This document shows positions 1 to 8,227 of a DNA stretch of 64,000 bases, piece after piece. Under the pieces are notes generated by a model. The model searched no databases. It saw only the letters and a list, made by a program, of their open reading frames with translations, and was not told the DNA's origin. This stretch comes from Streptomyces typhae (GTDB taxonomy: Bacteria; Actinomycetota; Actinomycetes; Streptomycetales; Streptomycetaceae), in assembly GCF_009755605.1 (NCBI RefSeq), contig NZ_WPNZ01000023.1, forward strand, positions 97,640 through 161,639. Direction: 5' to 3'. Every line of letters starts with the position of its first letter. Position 1 is the first letter of the stretch. The translations under genes and the position numbers were made by a program.

Positions 1-3000
1 GGGCGGGGGCGCGGGGGTGCCCTGGGCGGGCGTGCCCCCGGCAGGCGTGCCCCCGGCGGGCGTACCGCTCGGCGAGGTGCCCTGGACCTGCTGGTTCTGA
101 ACCGGCATGCCCTGGGCGGGCGTCGACGCGTTGGGCACGGCAGTGTCGGCGGCCTGGGCCTGCCGGGCGCGTCGGCGGCCGGTGGGGTTCTGCTGCTGGG
201 GGCCCGGAGCGGGGGTGCCTTGGGGCGGGGTGCCCTGGGCGGGAGTGCCCTGTGCGGGGGTGCCCACGGGAGTGCCTTGGGCAGGCGTGCCCTGGGCCGG
301 GGTGCCCGGTGCGGCCACTGGACCGTGCGGCACGCCCTGTGCGTAGGGGGCGGCAGGACCGTACGGCATCGGGGCGGCCTGCGCCGGATGCGGCTCCACC
401 GGGGTGTGGTCCTCGGTCGGGTCGTGCAGGGCGGCGGTGTGCTGCCCGGGGGCGTTCTGGCCGAGGGCGCGCTGTCCGGGGGCGTGCGTTTCGGGGGCGC
501 GCTGTTCGGGGGTGTGTGGTTCGGGGGCGCGCTGTCCGGGCGTGTCCTGGCCGGAGGGGGCCACGGCACCAGGGGCCGCCCCGGGCGCGACGCCCGAAGC
601 CCGCGCGGGCGCGCCCACCGGCACGCCCCCCTGCGCTCCGGAAGCCGCACCGCGCCGCGCACCGGCGACACGGGCACCCCGCGCGCCCGCAGCCGGGACA
701 CCGTGTGCCGCAGCGGCCATGCCTTCCTGGGCCTGCGCGGCGTCTTCCGGCGCGCCGCTCTGTACGGGCATACCGCTCTGTACGGGCACACCGCTCTGTA
801 CGGGCACACCGCTGTGCGTGGGGACACCGCTCTGTACGGACACACCGCTCTGCGCGGGCGCGCCACCCTGCGAGGGGACACCCCCGCGAGTACGCGCCTG
901 AAGGCCGGCCTGCACACCGGCCGGTACGTTCACCGAGGCGCCGACCTGCGCGGCACCGGCCTGTACGGGGGTGCCATGACCGGCACCGGCCTGCGCGGCG
1001 GCGCCATGACCGGCACCAACCTGCGCGACGCCCACCTGCTCGGCCATACCGGCCGCACCACTGCCCGCCTCACGGTCGGCCTCGGCTGGCGGCAGCGCGA
1101 ACACGCGCCCGCTGGTGGCCTCCTCCGCCGCGGCCCGCTCACGGGCCGCGGCCAGTGCACGCCGGGCCCGCCTGCCGCCGGGGCGCGGTGCTTCCCCGCC
1201 GACTTCCGGACCCTCTGCCTCCGGCCCGCTGGCGGGCTGCCCCGTACCCGAAGGCAACGCCAACGCCTGCTGCTCGCCACCGCGCCGGGCCCGCCGCCCG
1301 GTCGCCACGGCGATCTCCGCCGACGCGGGCCCGCCGTGCGGTCCGCCGTGCGGCGGTCCACCCTGTGTGGGCACGCCCTGGGGCGGCACGGTCTCGCCGA
1401 GGGCGGCCGCTCCGGCGGCGTGCTCGGCAGCGGTCTTCACGGCACCCTCGGCCGGACTGGGCCGCCCGCGCCGTCGACCCGTACCACCCGAAGCTCCGCC
1501 CGAGGCCCCGTCCGACATGTCACCAGGCGCGGCACCGGAACCCGGCCCGGCGGCCCCGAGAGCCCGCCTGCGCCGCCCGGTCCCACCGGAACCGTCGCCG
1601 CCCGCGCTCTCCTCGGCCTCGCCGGAAACGGCACTGTCCAGGAAGGAGTCCACGGACGACCGCCGGGCCCGTCGGCGCCCGCCGCCGATGCTGCCGGTGT
1701 CCTGCGAGGGCACCGAGGTATCCGAACCAGGAGTCTCCGTGGAACCGGAAGGAGCCGAGAAACCGGAAGAATCCGAGGAATCCGAGGAACCGGAAGGGCC
1801 AGAAGGACCAGAAGGGCCAGAGGAACCGGAAGGACCAGAGGAACCGGAAGAACCGGAAGAACCGGAAGAACCGTGGCCGGACACACCAGGGAACACACCA
1901 CGGGCCACACCGTCGGACCCATCACCGGACACATCACCCATAGGCACCTCAAGGACGAACGCGCTGCCGTTCGCGCCCGGTACCTCGTGTGTCTGGAGGA
2001 CGCCTCCATGGGCCTCGACGATGCCCCGGACGACGGGCCCGTGCACCGGATCGCCCCCGGAGTACGGCCCGCGCACCTCGATGCGGACGACTTCGCCGCG
2101 CTGCGCGGCGGCCACGACCACGGTCGAGTCGACGTACGCGCCCGTTCCCGCGCCCGCCCCCGCTCCCGAGCGCGTGTTGCCGGTGGCGTCGATTCCGGCG
2201 ACGTCGGCGATCAGATGGGCCAGCGCGGTGGCGAGGCGGTGCGGGTCGACCACGACCTCGATCGGCGGTGCGTGCACGGCGAACTGGGCCCTGCCGGGGC
2301 CGATCAGTTCGACGGCACTGTCGACACCGGCGGCGACGACGGCGTCGAGCAGCACGGGTGTGCGCGAGAGTTGCTCGCCACCGGCTACGAGCCGCTGGTA
2401 GCCGAGGACGTTGTCGACGAGCGTCGTCATACGGGCGTAGCCGGCGGAGAGGTGGTGCAGCACCTGGTTGGCCTCGGGCCAGAGCTGGCCCGCGTCGTCG
2501 GCGGCGAGGGCGGACAGCTCGCGGCGCAGCTCGTCGAGGGGTCCGCGCAGCGACCGGTCGAGGACGGCGACGAGCTGGCTGTGGCGCGCGGCAAGGGCCT
2601 CGTACCGCGTCTGCTCCCGCTCGGCGAGCTCCTCGTGGCGGTCCTTCTCGCGCTCGGCGAGCGCGGCGTACCGCTCCTGTTCGGCCGCGAGCTGCTCCTC
2701 GCGCAGTTCGGCGGCGGCGCGCAGTTCCTCCTCGCGCCGCTCGGCGGCGGCGCGCAACTCCTCCTCGTGCTGCTCGGTGGCGATCCGCAGTTCCTCGGCG
2801 TGCCGGGCGACGGCGGCCTCGTACTTCTCGGAGAGGCTGTCGTACGGCCGCCGGTCGGTGAAGGTCATCACGGCGCCGACGAGTTGGTCGCCGTCGCGCA
2901 CGGGGGCCGTCGTCAGGTCGACGGAGACCTTCTCGCCGCTCTTGGACCACAGGACCTGTCCGCGTACGCGGTGCTTGCGCCCGGAGCGCAGGGTGTCGGC

Positions 3001-3663
3001 GAGCGGCGAGTCCTCGTACGGGAACGGCTCGCCGTCCGCGCGGGAGTGCAGGACGAGCGGGTGCAGCTCCTGGCCGCCGAGGTCGCTGGCGCGGAAGCCG
3101 AGTATCTGGGCGGCGGCGGGGTTGACGAGGACGACGCGGCCGTCGGTGTCGGTGCCGACGACGCCCTCGGCGGCGGCGCGCAGGATCATCTCCGTCTGCC
3201 GCTGCGACCGGGCGAGTTCGGCCTCGGTGTTGAGGGTGCCCGACAGATCGCGTACGACGATCATCAGCATCTCGTCGCCGCTGTAGCCGCCGTACCCGCC
3301 GTGGCTGCCGAACCGCTCGTCGTACGCCTGCCGGCTGTCCTCGAGGTTGGAGCTGGTGACCTCGACGGGGAACTCGCTGCCGTCCGTGCGCCGGGCGATC
3401 ATCCGCTTCGGCTTGGTACGTCCCTGTTCGTCCGCCGTCACCGGGCGGCGCATGGAGCCCGGGATGAGCCGGGAGTCGAACTCCGGCAGCAGATCGAGCA
3501 GTCCGCGCCCCACGAGCGCGGTGCCGGGCGCCTCGAAGGCCTCGAGCGCGATGGCGTTCGCGTTCACGACCGTCCCGTTGGCGTTGACCAGCACCAGCGC
3601 GTCCGGGAGCGCGTCGAGTATGGCTGCGAGGCGAGCAGCGCCTCGGGATGGCCTGCTGCTCAC
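1..3663 (-). CDS. PAS-domain sensor histidine kinase-like protein, 3' end outside window
   Basis: The GTG at 3663 is preceded by GGAGGAA at 8-nt spacing, and the frame stays open for 1221 codons to the window edge, so the stop is not seen. Residues about 8-120 and 152-270 are two PAS domains. Residues about 278-360 are a Glu/Arg/Ala-rich coiled coil (repeats like HEEELRAAAERREEEL). A kinase-like core follows, but the expected phospho-acceptor motif SHELRTPL is replaced by DRSLRGPLDEL near residue 371 with no histidine, and the N-box is degenerate (DPHRLATALAHLIAD). The end of an HATPase fold (GIVEAHGGVL) is recognisable. From about residue 585 the protein is Ser/Gly/Pro/Gln-rich low complexity with tandem repeats and GRRRAR blocks. 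Probably a cytoplasmic signalling protein; kinase activity is doubtful. Confidence 0.85.
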   Translation of the reverse strand, partial: MSSRPSRGAARLAAILDALPDALVLVNANGTVVNANAIALEAFEAPGTALVGRGLLDLLPEFDSRLIPGSMRRPVTADEQGRTKPKRMIARRTDGSEFPVEVTSSNLEDSRQAYDERFGSHGGYGGYSGDEMLMIVVRDLSGTLNTEAELARSQRQTEMILRAAAEGVVGTDTDGRVVLVNPAAAQILGFRASDLGGQELHPLVLHSRADGEPFPYEDSPLADTLRSGRKHRVRGQVLWSKSGEKVSVDLTTAPVRDGDQLVGAVMTFTDRRPYDSLSEKYEAAVARHAEELRIATEQHEEELRAAAERREEELRAAAELREEQLAAEQERYAALAEREKDRHEELAEREQTRYEALAARHSQLVAVLDRSLRGPLDELRRELSALAADDAGQLWPEANQVLHHLSAGYARMTTLVDNVLGYQRLVAGGEQLSRTPVLLDAVVAAGVDSAVELIGPGRAQFAVHAPPIEVVVDPHRLATALAHLIADVAGIDATGNTRSGAGAGAGTGAYVDSTVVVAAAQRGEVVRIEVRGPYSGGDPVHGPVVRGIVEAHGGVLQTHEVPGANGSAFVLEVPMGDVSGDGSDGVARGVFPGVSGHGSSGSSGSSGSSGPSGSSGPSGPSGPSGSSDSSDSSGFSAPSGSTETPGSDTSVPSQDTGSIGGGRRRARRSSVDSFLDSAVSGEAEESAGGDGSGGTGRRRRALGAAGPGSGAAPGDMSDGASGGASGGTGRRRGRPSPAEGAVKTAAEHAAGAAALGETVPPQGVPTQGGPPHGGPHGGPASAEIAVATGRRARRGGEQQALALPSGTGQPASGPEAEGPEVGGEAPRPGGRRARRALAAARERAAAEEATSGRVFALPPAEADREAGSGAAGMAEQVGVAQVGAGHGAAAQAGAGHGTPVQAGAAQVGASVNVPAGVQAGLQARTRGGVPSQGGAPAQSGVSVQSGVPTHSGVPVQSGVPVQSGMPVQSGAPEDAAQAQEGMAAAAHGVPAAGARGARVAGARRGAASGAQGGVPVGAPARASGVAPGAAPGAVAPSGQDTPGQRAPEPHTPEQRAPETHAPGQRALGQNAPGQHTAALHDPTEDHTPVEPHPAQAAPMPYGPAAPYAQGVPHGPVAAPGTPAQGTPAQGTPVGTPAQGTPAQGTPPQGTPAPGPQQQNPTGRRRARQAQAADTAVPNASTPAQGMPVQNQQVQGTSPSGTPAGGTPAGGTPAQGTPAPPP
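766..862. repeat. 18-bp tandem repeats encoding QSGVPV
   Basis: About five 18-bp units on the minus strand encode QSGVPV-type hexapeptides in the tail of the PAS kinase-like protein. Similar GTPAQG units occupy 1-70 and 200-310. Confidence 0.85.
1741..1872. repeat. 9-bp tandem repeats inside the PAS kinase-like gene
   Basis: Degenerate GAACCGGAA/GAAGAACCG units in tandem. On the coding (minus) strand they encode repeated Ser-Ser-Gly and Pro-Ser-Gly tripeptides in the C-terminal low-complexity region. Confidence 0.85.
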
Positions 3664-3977
3664 GACGACGCTTCCTCCCTGATTACTGCACCTTGCCGAC
3701 CGACCGGGCCATCTTGCCTCGCGGCCCGTGACGTGTCACGGGAGGGAGTCTACGGGGAGTGGTTGTGGGCGCGACGCCGGATGAGAGGGAGGTCGCACGC
3801 AGAAGCTGTGAGGCTTCCGTAGTTCCTGGTCAGCTCCTGGTCAGTTCCTGGCCACAGAAGGACCAAGTGGCGTCCTTCACAAGAAGGGCGTGCCGGACCC
3901 ACAACCTCCGTTTCCGACCCGCCAGCTGTTCTCGGGCACGATGTACGGGTTCCCGGCCCGTACGGTCTGCCGCCGGC
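3664..3977. promoter_or_regulatory. Intergenic region with 18-bp palindrome at 3725-3742
   Basis: Gap between the SSI-type gene and the PAS kinase-like gene, both on the minus strand, so it should hold the kinase promoter. CCCGTGAC-GT-GTCACGGG at 3725-3742 has perfect 8-bp arms and lies 62 bp upstream of the GTG start, a plausible operator. Short direct repeats CCTGGTCAG lie at 3828-3852. No gene seen. Confidence 0.4.
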
Positions 3978-4475
3978 TCAGGCGCCGTCCGCCGCGGGCA
4001 GCACCGGCACGAGGCTGTTCCACCGGGAGATCTCGCACCCGTCGGCGCGGGAGAAGACGGCGTCGATGTGGCGCCCCTGCCACTGGCCCCGGACGCGGGC
4101 GGTCTGCGGGCCGCCGTACTGCTGGGTGCACATGGTGCCGCGCGGGACCGGCTTGAACGGGTTGAGGCCGTCGGCCGCGAGCTGGTCGAGCCGGGCGCAC
4201 GCGGCACCGGGTGAGGCGTGCGAGCCCCCGTTGGGGGCGCACTCCAGGGTGTACGTGCCGTCGGCGGCGCCTTCGGTCCCGTCCACGGTGATGGTCAGCC
4301 GGTGCCGACCGTGCTCACCGAACCAGCCGCTCCCCGTGACACCCGTCTTCTTCTCCAGGACGTTCTCCAGGGCGCCCGCCACCGGGGACGCCTGTGCGGT
4401 GGCGGGGCCCGCGGCGAGGGCGGCGAGGGTCGCGGCGGCGGTGAGGAAGAGGCGGCGTGACGTGAGGTGCTGCAC
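3978..4475 (-). CDS. Secreted SSI-family (subtilisin inhibitor-like) protein
   Basis: 165 residues from a GTG start. The N-terminus (SRRLFLTAAATLAALAAG..AQA) is a signal peptide with a twin-arginine motif (R7-R8), and cleavage is expected after about residue 29. The mature part has the four SSI cysteines (C79, C93, C116, C147), the TLECAP and AACARLDQL segments, and the RGQWQGR strand typical of Streptomyces subtilisin inhibitors. By alignment to the SSI reactive loop (MC-P-M|V-Y), the loop here is MCTQ|QY, giving Gln118 at P1 instead of the usual Met/Lys/Arg. Family members inhibit extracellular serine proteases. Whether this one does is uncertain given its P1 residue. Confidence 0.88.
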   Translation of the reverse strand: MQHLTSRRLFLTAAATLAALAAGPATAQASPVAGALENVLEKKTGVTGSGWFGEHGRHRLTITVDGTEGAADGTYTLECAPNGGSHASPGAACARLDQLAADGLNPFKPVPRGTMCTQQYGGPQTARVRGQWQGRHIDAVFSRADGCEISRWNSLVPVLPAADGA

Positions 4476-4718
4476 GGGGGCTCCCCTGGGGACGCGGTGG
4501 CGGCGAGGCGCGGCACGGCCAGGCCGTCGGCGCCGGAGCCGTATCGGTCTCCGGCGCCCACCACCTATAACGCCGTCGGCCCCGACGCGTTGCGCCCTCG
4601 TTTTTGGCTTTGCCCTGCGGGCCGCACGACTAGTACCGTGGAGCCGCGATTGGTGACGCGCCCCCTGGCTGTGTCATCATCTGCACGCACCCCCGCGCTC
4701 GCGCGGATGTGCAGGTTG

Positions 4719-4809
4719 GGAGGCGTCGCCTAGTCCGGTCTATGGCGCCGCACTGCTAATGCGGTTTGGGTCTTAAAGCCCATCGAGGGTTCAAATCCCT
4801 CCGCCTCCG
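4719..4809 (+). tRNA. tRNA-Ser(GCT)
   Basis: Cloverleaf with acceptor GGAGGCG/CGCCTCC, anticodon GCT in CTGCTAA, a long class II variable arm, and a GGTTCAAATCC T-loop. The CCA end is not encoded. Followed directly by a hairpin terminator. Confidence 0.95.
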
Positions 4810-4819
4810 CACCACGATC

Positions 4820-4849
4820 CGAAGCCCCGGTCATCCGACCGGGGCTTCG
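4820..4849 (+). terminator. Hairpin terminator after tRNA-Ser(GCT)
   Basis: Inverted repeat CGAAGCCCCGGTC / GACCGGGGCTTCG with a 4-nt loop, 11 nt after the tRNA 3' end. Confidence 0.8.
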
Positions 4850-5111
4850 GCCGTATCCGCCCCCGCCGGCTCGCCGCCGTCAGCCTCGCCCTCCCCATGG
4901 GGCCAGCCTCATGGGTCCAGCCCTGGCGGCGCGCTCGCGGCCCCGAAGGTCCCGTAGGTGGCGTGGAGTCACCCTGACGAGCGTTTGCCCAGGTCAGAGG
5001 GGTTGAGGGAATCGGATTTCGCCTCACGGCGCAGGTCATGTAATGTTGTTCTCGCAACGCCGACCGGGGCAGAAAAGCCCGGGAGGAAGAGCAACACAAC
5101 AGAAAAACCAA

Positions 5112-5184
5112 GCACTCGTAGCTTAACGGATAGAGCATCTGACTACGGATCAGAAGGTTGCAGGTTCGAATCCTGCCGAGTGCA
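5112..5184 (+). tRNA. tRNA-Arg(ACG)
   Basis: 73-nt cloverleaf with acceptor GCACTCG/CGAGTGC, anticodon ACG in GACTACGGATC, and a GGTTCGAATCC T-loop. The 250 bp upstream hold no convincing gene; an antisense ORF across this tRNA is the usual artefact. Confidence 0.95.
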
Positions 5185-5191
5185 CATATAA

Positions 5192-5225
5192 GCAAGAGGC
5201 CCCGGAGAGATCCGGGGCCTCTTGC
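5192..5225 (+). terminator. Terminator after tRNA-Arg(ACG)
   Basis: 14-bp perfect inverted repeat (GCAAGAGGCCCCGG and its complement) with a 6-nt loop. It also lies at the 3' end of the convergent GNAT gene, so it may be bidirectional. Confidence 0.85.
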
Positions 5226-5275
5226 GTTTCCCGGGTGTACAGCAGCGGCGTACCGCAACGCCCGTCCGACGGACG

Positions 5276-6160
5276 TCATGCGCTCATGGTGTGGATGAAG
5301 CCGAGGGAGGCGAGTCCTTCGGATCGGCACAGCCTGTCGGAAGCGCCGCCCACCTCTGTCTGGAGGAGCTGGTAGAAGGCGCCGTGGGTCTGGCCCCAGT
5401 ACATTGCGGCCCGCCACAGGACGCGGCCCAGGCCTTTTCCCCGGGCCTCGGGCAGGACGGCGAAGTACTGGGGCAGAAGCTGCGGGCGCCCGAGCGCGTC
5501 GGGGCGTACTTCCATGGGGCCGATCGCGCCCACGATGCGGTTCTCGACGGCGGCGGTGAGAACCGGGCCGCACCTGCCGACCCGCATCTGGGTGTGGAGG
5601 AAGACCAAGCCGTCGGCGGACATGGCCGCGGCGAACGGGGCGAAGGTTCCTTGTACGGCGGCGGGCCAGCCGGTGACGGGGCGGACTGGGCCGCCGGGGT
5701 CGGGGCAGGGGCGGGCCGTGAAGTCCTTCAGCTGAATGCGGGTGCCGTGTGGGGAGCGGGTCCCGGGTCCGAGCGGGCGCACGACACGGGCGCTGGCCGC
5801 GTCGTGTACGGCGGCGAGCTTCGCGGCCAGTTCGACCGCTTCATCCAAGGCGCTGCCGTGGAACCCATAGGCGAAGACCTTGACGGTGCCGCGTCCTCGC
5901 CGGCTCAGCGTGGGGATGAGGGTGCGGTCAGGCTGGTGCACCACGTCGTCGAGGAGAACCTTCTCGTCCTTCTTGTCCTTCTCGTCGCCCCAGCGCCGGT
6001 CCTTGTCGTAGGGCAGGAAGTCCCCGGTGGCTGCCGCTCGCAGGATGTCCCCGAAAATGTCGACGGTCAGGGCGTCAGGATGAACGGGTCCGAGAGTCGG
6101 CACGATCGGCGCGGCCAGCACGGGCCGGAGCCAGTCCCAACGGAAGAGCATGACTGGCAC
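5276..6160 (-). CDS. GNAT-family N-acetyltransferase in the radical SAM operon
   Basis: 294 residues. The C-terminal third has the GNAT acetyl-CoA loop (FAVLPEARGKGLGRVLWRAA) and closing strands; the N-terminal 130 residues are family-specific, with a charged DEKDKKDEK stretch. It starts at GTG 6160 (an in-frame ATG lies at 6151), with no strong ribosome-binding site. It is the last gene of a minus-strand run that begins at 8445, 78 bp downstream of the small CxC peptide and its radical SAM enzyme. In that setting it could acetylate a peptide product, but the substrate is unknown and this is inference. Confidence 0.8.
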   Translation of the reverse strand: MPVMLFRWDWLRPVLAAPIVPTLGPVHPDALTVDIFGDILRAAATGDFLPYDKDRRWGDEKDKKDEKVLLDDVVHQPDRTLIPTLSRRGRGTVKVFAYGFHGSALDEAVELAAKLAAVHDAASARVVRPLGPGTRSPHGTRIQLKDFTARPCPDPGGPVRPVTGWPAAVQGTFAPFAAAMSADGLVFLHTQMRVGRCGPVLTAAVENRIVGAIGPMEVRPDALGRPQLLPQYFAVLPEARGKGLGRVLWRAAMYWGQTHGAFYQLLQTEVGGASDRLCRSEGLASLGFIHTMSA

Positions 6161-6238
6161 CCTAAGGGGCGGCCGATCAGGGCTCGGGCCCCGACGCGAA
6201 CGTGCCAGGGCCCAAACGCCACCGCCCGGATCGATCGG

Positions 6239-6403
6239 TCAGTGCGGGTTGTCGTCTCCGGCGTCGCAGGAGCACTCCGCGCTCTCCACGACATCGTCCA
6301 GGTCCGGGACGACGGTCACCGAGAGGGCGGCTACGGGCGGTGCCGCGCGGCGCGCCGAGGCCGGCGGGCCGGGCAGAAGGGTCACCAGTACGGGCGGGGT
6401 CAT
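6239..6403 (-). CDS. 54-residue peptide with C-terminal CxC, candidate RiPP precursor
   Basis: Starts at ATG 6403 inside the stop of the radical SAM gene (ATGA overlap), so its translation is coupled to that enzyme. The sequence is Pro/Val-rich at the N-terminus (MTPPVLVTLLPGPPA), has an acidic stretch (VVPDLDDVVESAE), and ends in a short polar tail containing CSC followed by DAGDDNPH. That leader plus Cys-bearing tail fits a substrate for SPASM-type radical SAM maturases, which form thioether or other crosslinks. I do not recognise the family, and the role is inferred only from position and composition. Confidence 0.65.
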   Translation of the reverse strand: MTPPVLVTLLPGPPASARRAAPPVAALSVTVVPDLDDVVESAECSCDAGDDNPH

Positions 6404-7524
6404 GAGGCGTTCTCCTTGTCTCCGTGTTGGCAGTAGTTGTGCAGCGGCGCCTTCGCTTCCTGATAGTGCTTGGCCAGGGGGCGGCAGACCCGGCAGGTAC
6501 CGGACAGGGCGCAGCCCTCGCACCCGCCGGTGCGAAGCATCAGGCGGTCGGCGATGGCGCCGAGCCGGATGAGGCCATCGACGCCTTCGGCCATCAGGTC
6601 GATCTGGTCGTCCCGGCCGACCTTGCAGATCGAGACCTTGGCGTGCGGGTCGGCGTGGAAGAAGGTGTGGCCCGCGTTGCAGCCGGCGAATGGTTTGCGC
6701 TGCCGCAGGTGGGCGGTGGACTGGGCGAGCAGCGGTTCGCCGCCGCCGTAGATTGTGGGCGTCATGTTCGTGTACGCGTGGTTCTCGACATTCCAGCCCT
6801 CGGCAAGGGCGGTCATCTCGTCGGCCTCGGAGGCGTTGTCCTCGGTCACCACGACGTTGATCCGCAGAGGCAGGCCTGCCTCACGTGCGGCATCCATGCC
6901 GCGCCGGAACGCCTTCCAAGCTCCGCGGCGCTGGGTGAGCGTGTCGAAGGACTCCTCGCTCGCCCCGTACATGCTGATGACCAGTCGGTAGGGCGGGCAG
7001 TCGCGGAAGAGCTTGAGGAGGTCCGGCCGCCAGAGCAGGGAGCCGTTGGTGGAGATGGTGAGCATCATCCCGGCCTGCCAGGCGTACCGGTAGGCGCCCT
7101 GGAAGTGCGGGTCCATGGTGGGTTCGCCGCCGGTGATCTGGAGCCAGAGGACACCGGCCTCGCGCATGATGTCAAGGAGCCGTACCTTTTCCTCCCAGCT
7201 GAGCCCGGAGAAGGGCCGCTCGCCGAGGTAGCAGTGCTTGCAGCCGAAGTTGCAGCCAAGGTTGATCTCCCAGGAGGCACGGCAGTAGCCGTACGGGGAC
7301 GGCTCACGCACCAACACCGTGCCCTGTACGGGTTGGCCCTTCAGGTCCATGCCCCACGCATCGGCGGCCGCCTGCACCGCCCAGGCCGGCAGAGCCTCGC
7401 CGTCGGCGTAAGCCTGCCGGATGCCCTCATAGCGGTCGGCGGGGATGCGAGCCCCAGATCTCGCGCCCGGCCTGAGAAGCAGGTGCCCGTCGAGGAACGG
7501 AGACGCGATCAGCGTGTGGGCCAT
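6400..7524 (-). CDS. Radical SAM/SPASM-domain enzyme
   Basis: 374 residues. The radical SAM CxxxCxxC is CNFGCKHC (C91, C95, C98), which binds the SAM-cleaving 4Fe-4S cluster. GGEP is at 132-135 and the TIM-barrel segment LTISTNGSLL follows. The C-terminal Cys set (C282, C300, C335, C338, C344, C347, C365) matches the SPASM pattern holding auxiliary 4Fe-4S clusters. SPASM enzymes commonly modify ribosomally made peptides, and the 54-residue CxC peptide overlaps the 3' end. The ATG at 7524 overlaps an upstream stop (TGATG) and AAGGAAGG lies just upstream. The exact subfamily is not recognised. Confidence 0.9.
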   Translation of the reverse strand: MAHTLIASPFLDGHLLLRPGARSGARIPADRYEGIRQAYADGEALPAWAVQAAADAWGMDLKGQPVQGTVLVREPSPYGYCRASWEINLGCNFGCKHCYLGERPFSGLSWEEKVRLLDIMREAGVLWLQITGGEPTMDPHFQGAYRYAWQAGMMLTISTNGSLLWRPDLLKLFRDCPPYRLVISMYGASEESFDTLTQRRGAWKAFRRGMDAAREAGLPLRINVVVTEDNASEADEMTALAEGWNVENHAYTNMTPTIYGGGEPLLAQSTAHLRQRKPFAGCNAGHTFFHADPHAKVSICKVGRDDQIDLMAEGVDGLIRLGAIADRLMLRTGGCEGCALSGTCRVCRPLAKHYQEAKAPLHNYCQHGDKENAS

Positions 7525-7733
7525 CAGAGGCCTTCCTTCCAGTCATGGAACGTGACGGCATGCGTGTACTCCGAGACCGATGCAGCAGTTGATCTCGCCG
7601 AGGCCGCCGCAGGTGCCGCAGGACTTGCCGGACGAGTTGGTGCCGCTGCCGCCGCAGCTCTGCAGCTCTCGTTGCGAGGTGTGCGAGGGCGGGTACGCTC
7701 GCCGGGCCAGGGATCGGGGCGTGCGACGAGGAG
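7524..7733 (-). CDS. Small Cys-rich ORF with a frame-switch signature
   Basis: Between the 156-residue gene and the radical SAM gene two overlapping minus-strand frames are open. One runs from ATG 7733 to the TGA that overlaps the radical SAM start, ending VSEYTHAVTFHDWKEGL. The other covers the middle and reads LQSCGGSGTNSSGK, SCGTCGGLGEINCC, a zinc-ribbon-like CxxCGGxG pattern; there every codon from the first Cys to CCI (about 27) ends in G or C. The first frame has poor GC3 over the same stretch but good GC3 at both ends. I read this as one small Cys-rich zinc-ribbon-like gene whose middle is displaced by two compensating indels, or as an overlapping gene without a normal start codon. Confidence 0.35.
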   Translation of the reverse strand, partial: LLVARPDPWPGERTRPRTPRNESCRAAAAAAPTRPASPAAPAAASARSTAASVSEYTHAVTFHDWKEGL

Positions 7734-7756
7734 CATGCTGCTGCGCGGACTCGTGA

Positions 7757-8227
7757 TCAGCCGGTGCGCGTGATCTCCGCCAGGGTGTCTTCCCATGTGT
7801 GCCGCTCGGCGTGGTCGACGAACAGGCAGCAGCCCTCACCGTCGGGACTTGGGGCGACCGCCGGACAGTCCGGCAGCACGACCAGGTCCACGTCGGTCTT
7901 CTCCTGCCAGCGGAGCCACAGCGCGGTCCCGTACTCGCCGAGATCGTCGAGAAGGCCGTAGTGCGCTCCGCCGTGCGCGGACAACTGGCACCGCACGGCA
8001 CTGTCCACGATCTGCGCGGCCAACCTCGCCCGTGCTTCCCGCGCCAGGTGTAGGGGCACCCGGCGCCAGTGTGTGCACCGCATCACGACAGCACCCACAG
8101 AGCCGACGGCGGATCGCTCCGTGCACCGTTGGCACGCGCACGGTGGGAAGCCGCCGGGGCCGGCCGAGAGCACAGGGTCGGTACCCACGTGCATCTCGCT
8201 GGCCGGCACATGTTTGGCCCCAGTCAC
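7757..8227 (-). CDS. Conserved-looking hypothetical protein, radical SAM operon
   Basis: 156 residues from GTG 8227, which overlaps the stop of the upstream gene (GTGA). It has a Cys pair CACQRC at about residues 30-35, an ALWLRWQEKTDVDLVVL segment, and a C-terminal GCCLFVDHAERHTWEDTL. I recognise no catalytic motif or membrane segment. Codon use is normal for the genome. The overlap places it in the same transcript as the radical SAM enzyme. Function unknown. Confidence 0.7.
   Translation of the reverse strand: MTGAKHVPASEMHVGTDPVLSAGPGGFPPCACQRCTERSAVGSVGAVVMRCTHWRRVPLHLAREARARLAAQIVDSAVRCQLSAHGGAHYGLLDDLGEYGTALWLRWQEKTDVDLVVLPDCPAVAPSPDGEGCCLFVDHAERHTWEDTLAEITRTG

Noticed and set aside
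220..3822. 1200-codon plus-strand ORF
   Set aside because: Antisense shadow of the PAS kinase-like gene; low complexity, no domain.
4791..5573. 260-codon minus-strand ORF containing GRIRTCNLLIRSQMLYPLSY
   Set aside because: Classic artefact of translating antisense across a tRNA (tRNA-Arg at 5112); also overlaps the tRNA-Ser 3' end and terminators.
6424..7773. 449-codon plus-strand ORF
   Set aside because: Antisense shadow of the radical SAM gene.
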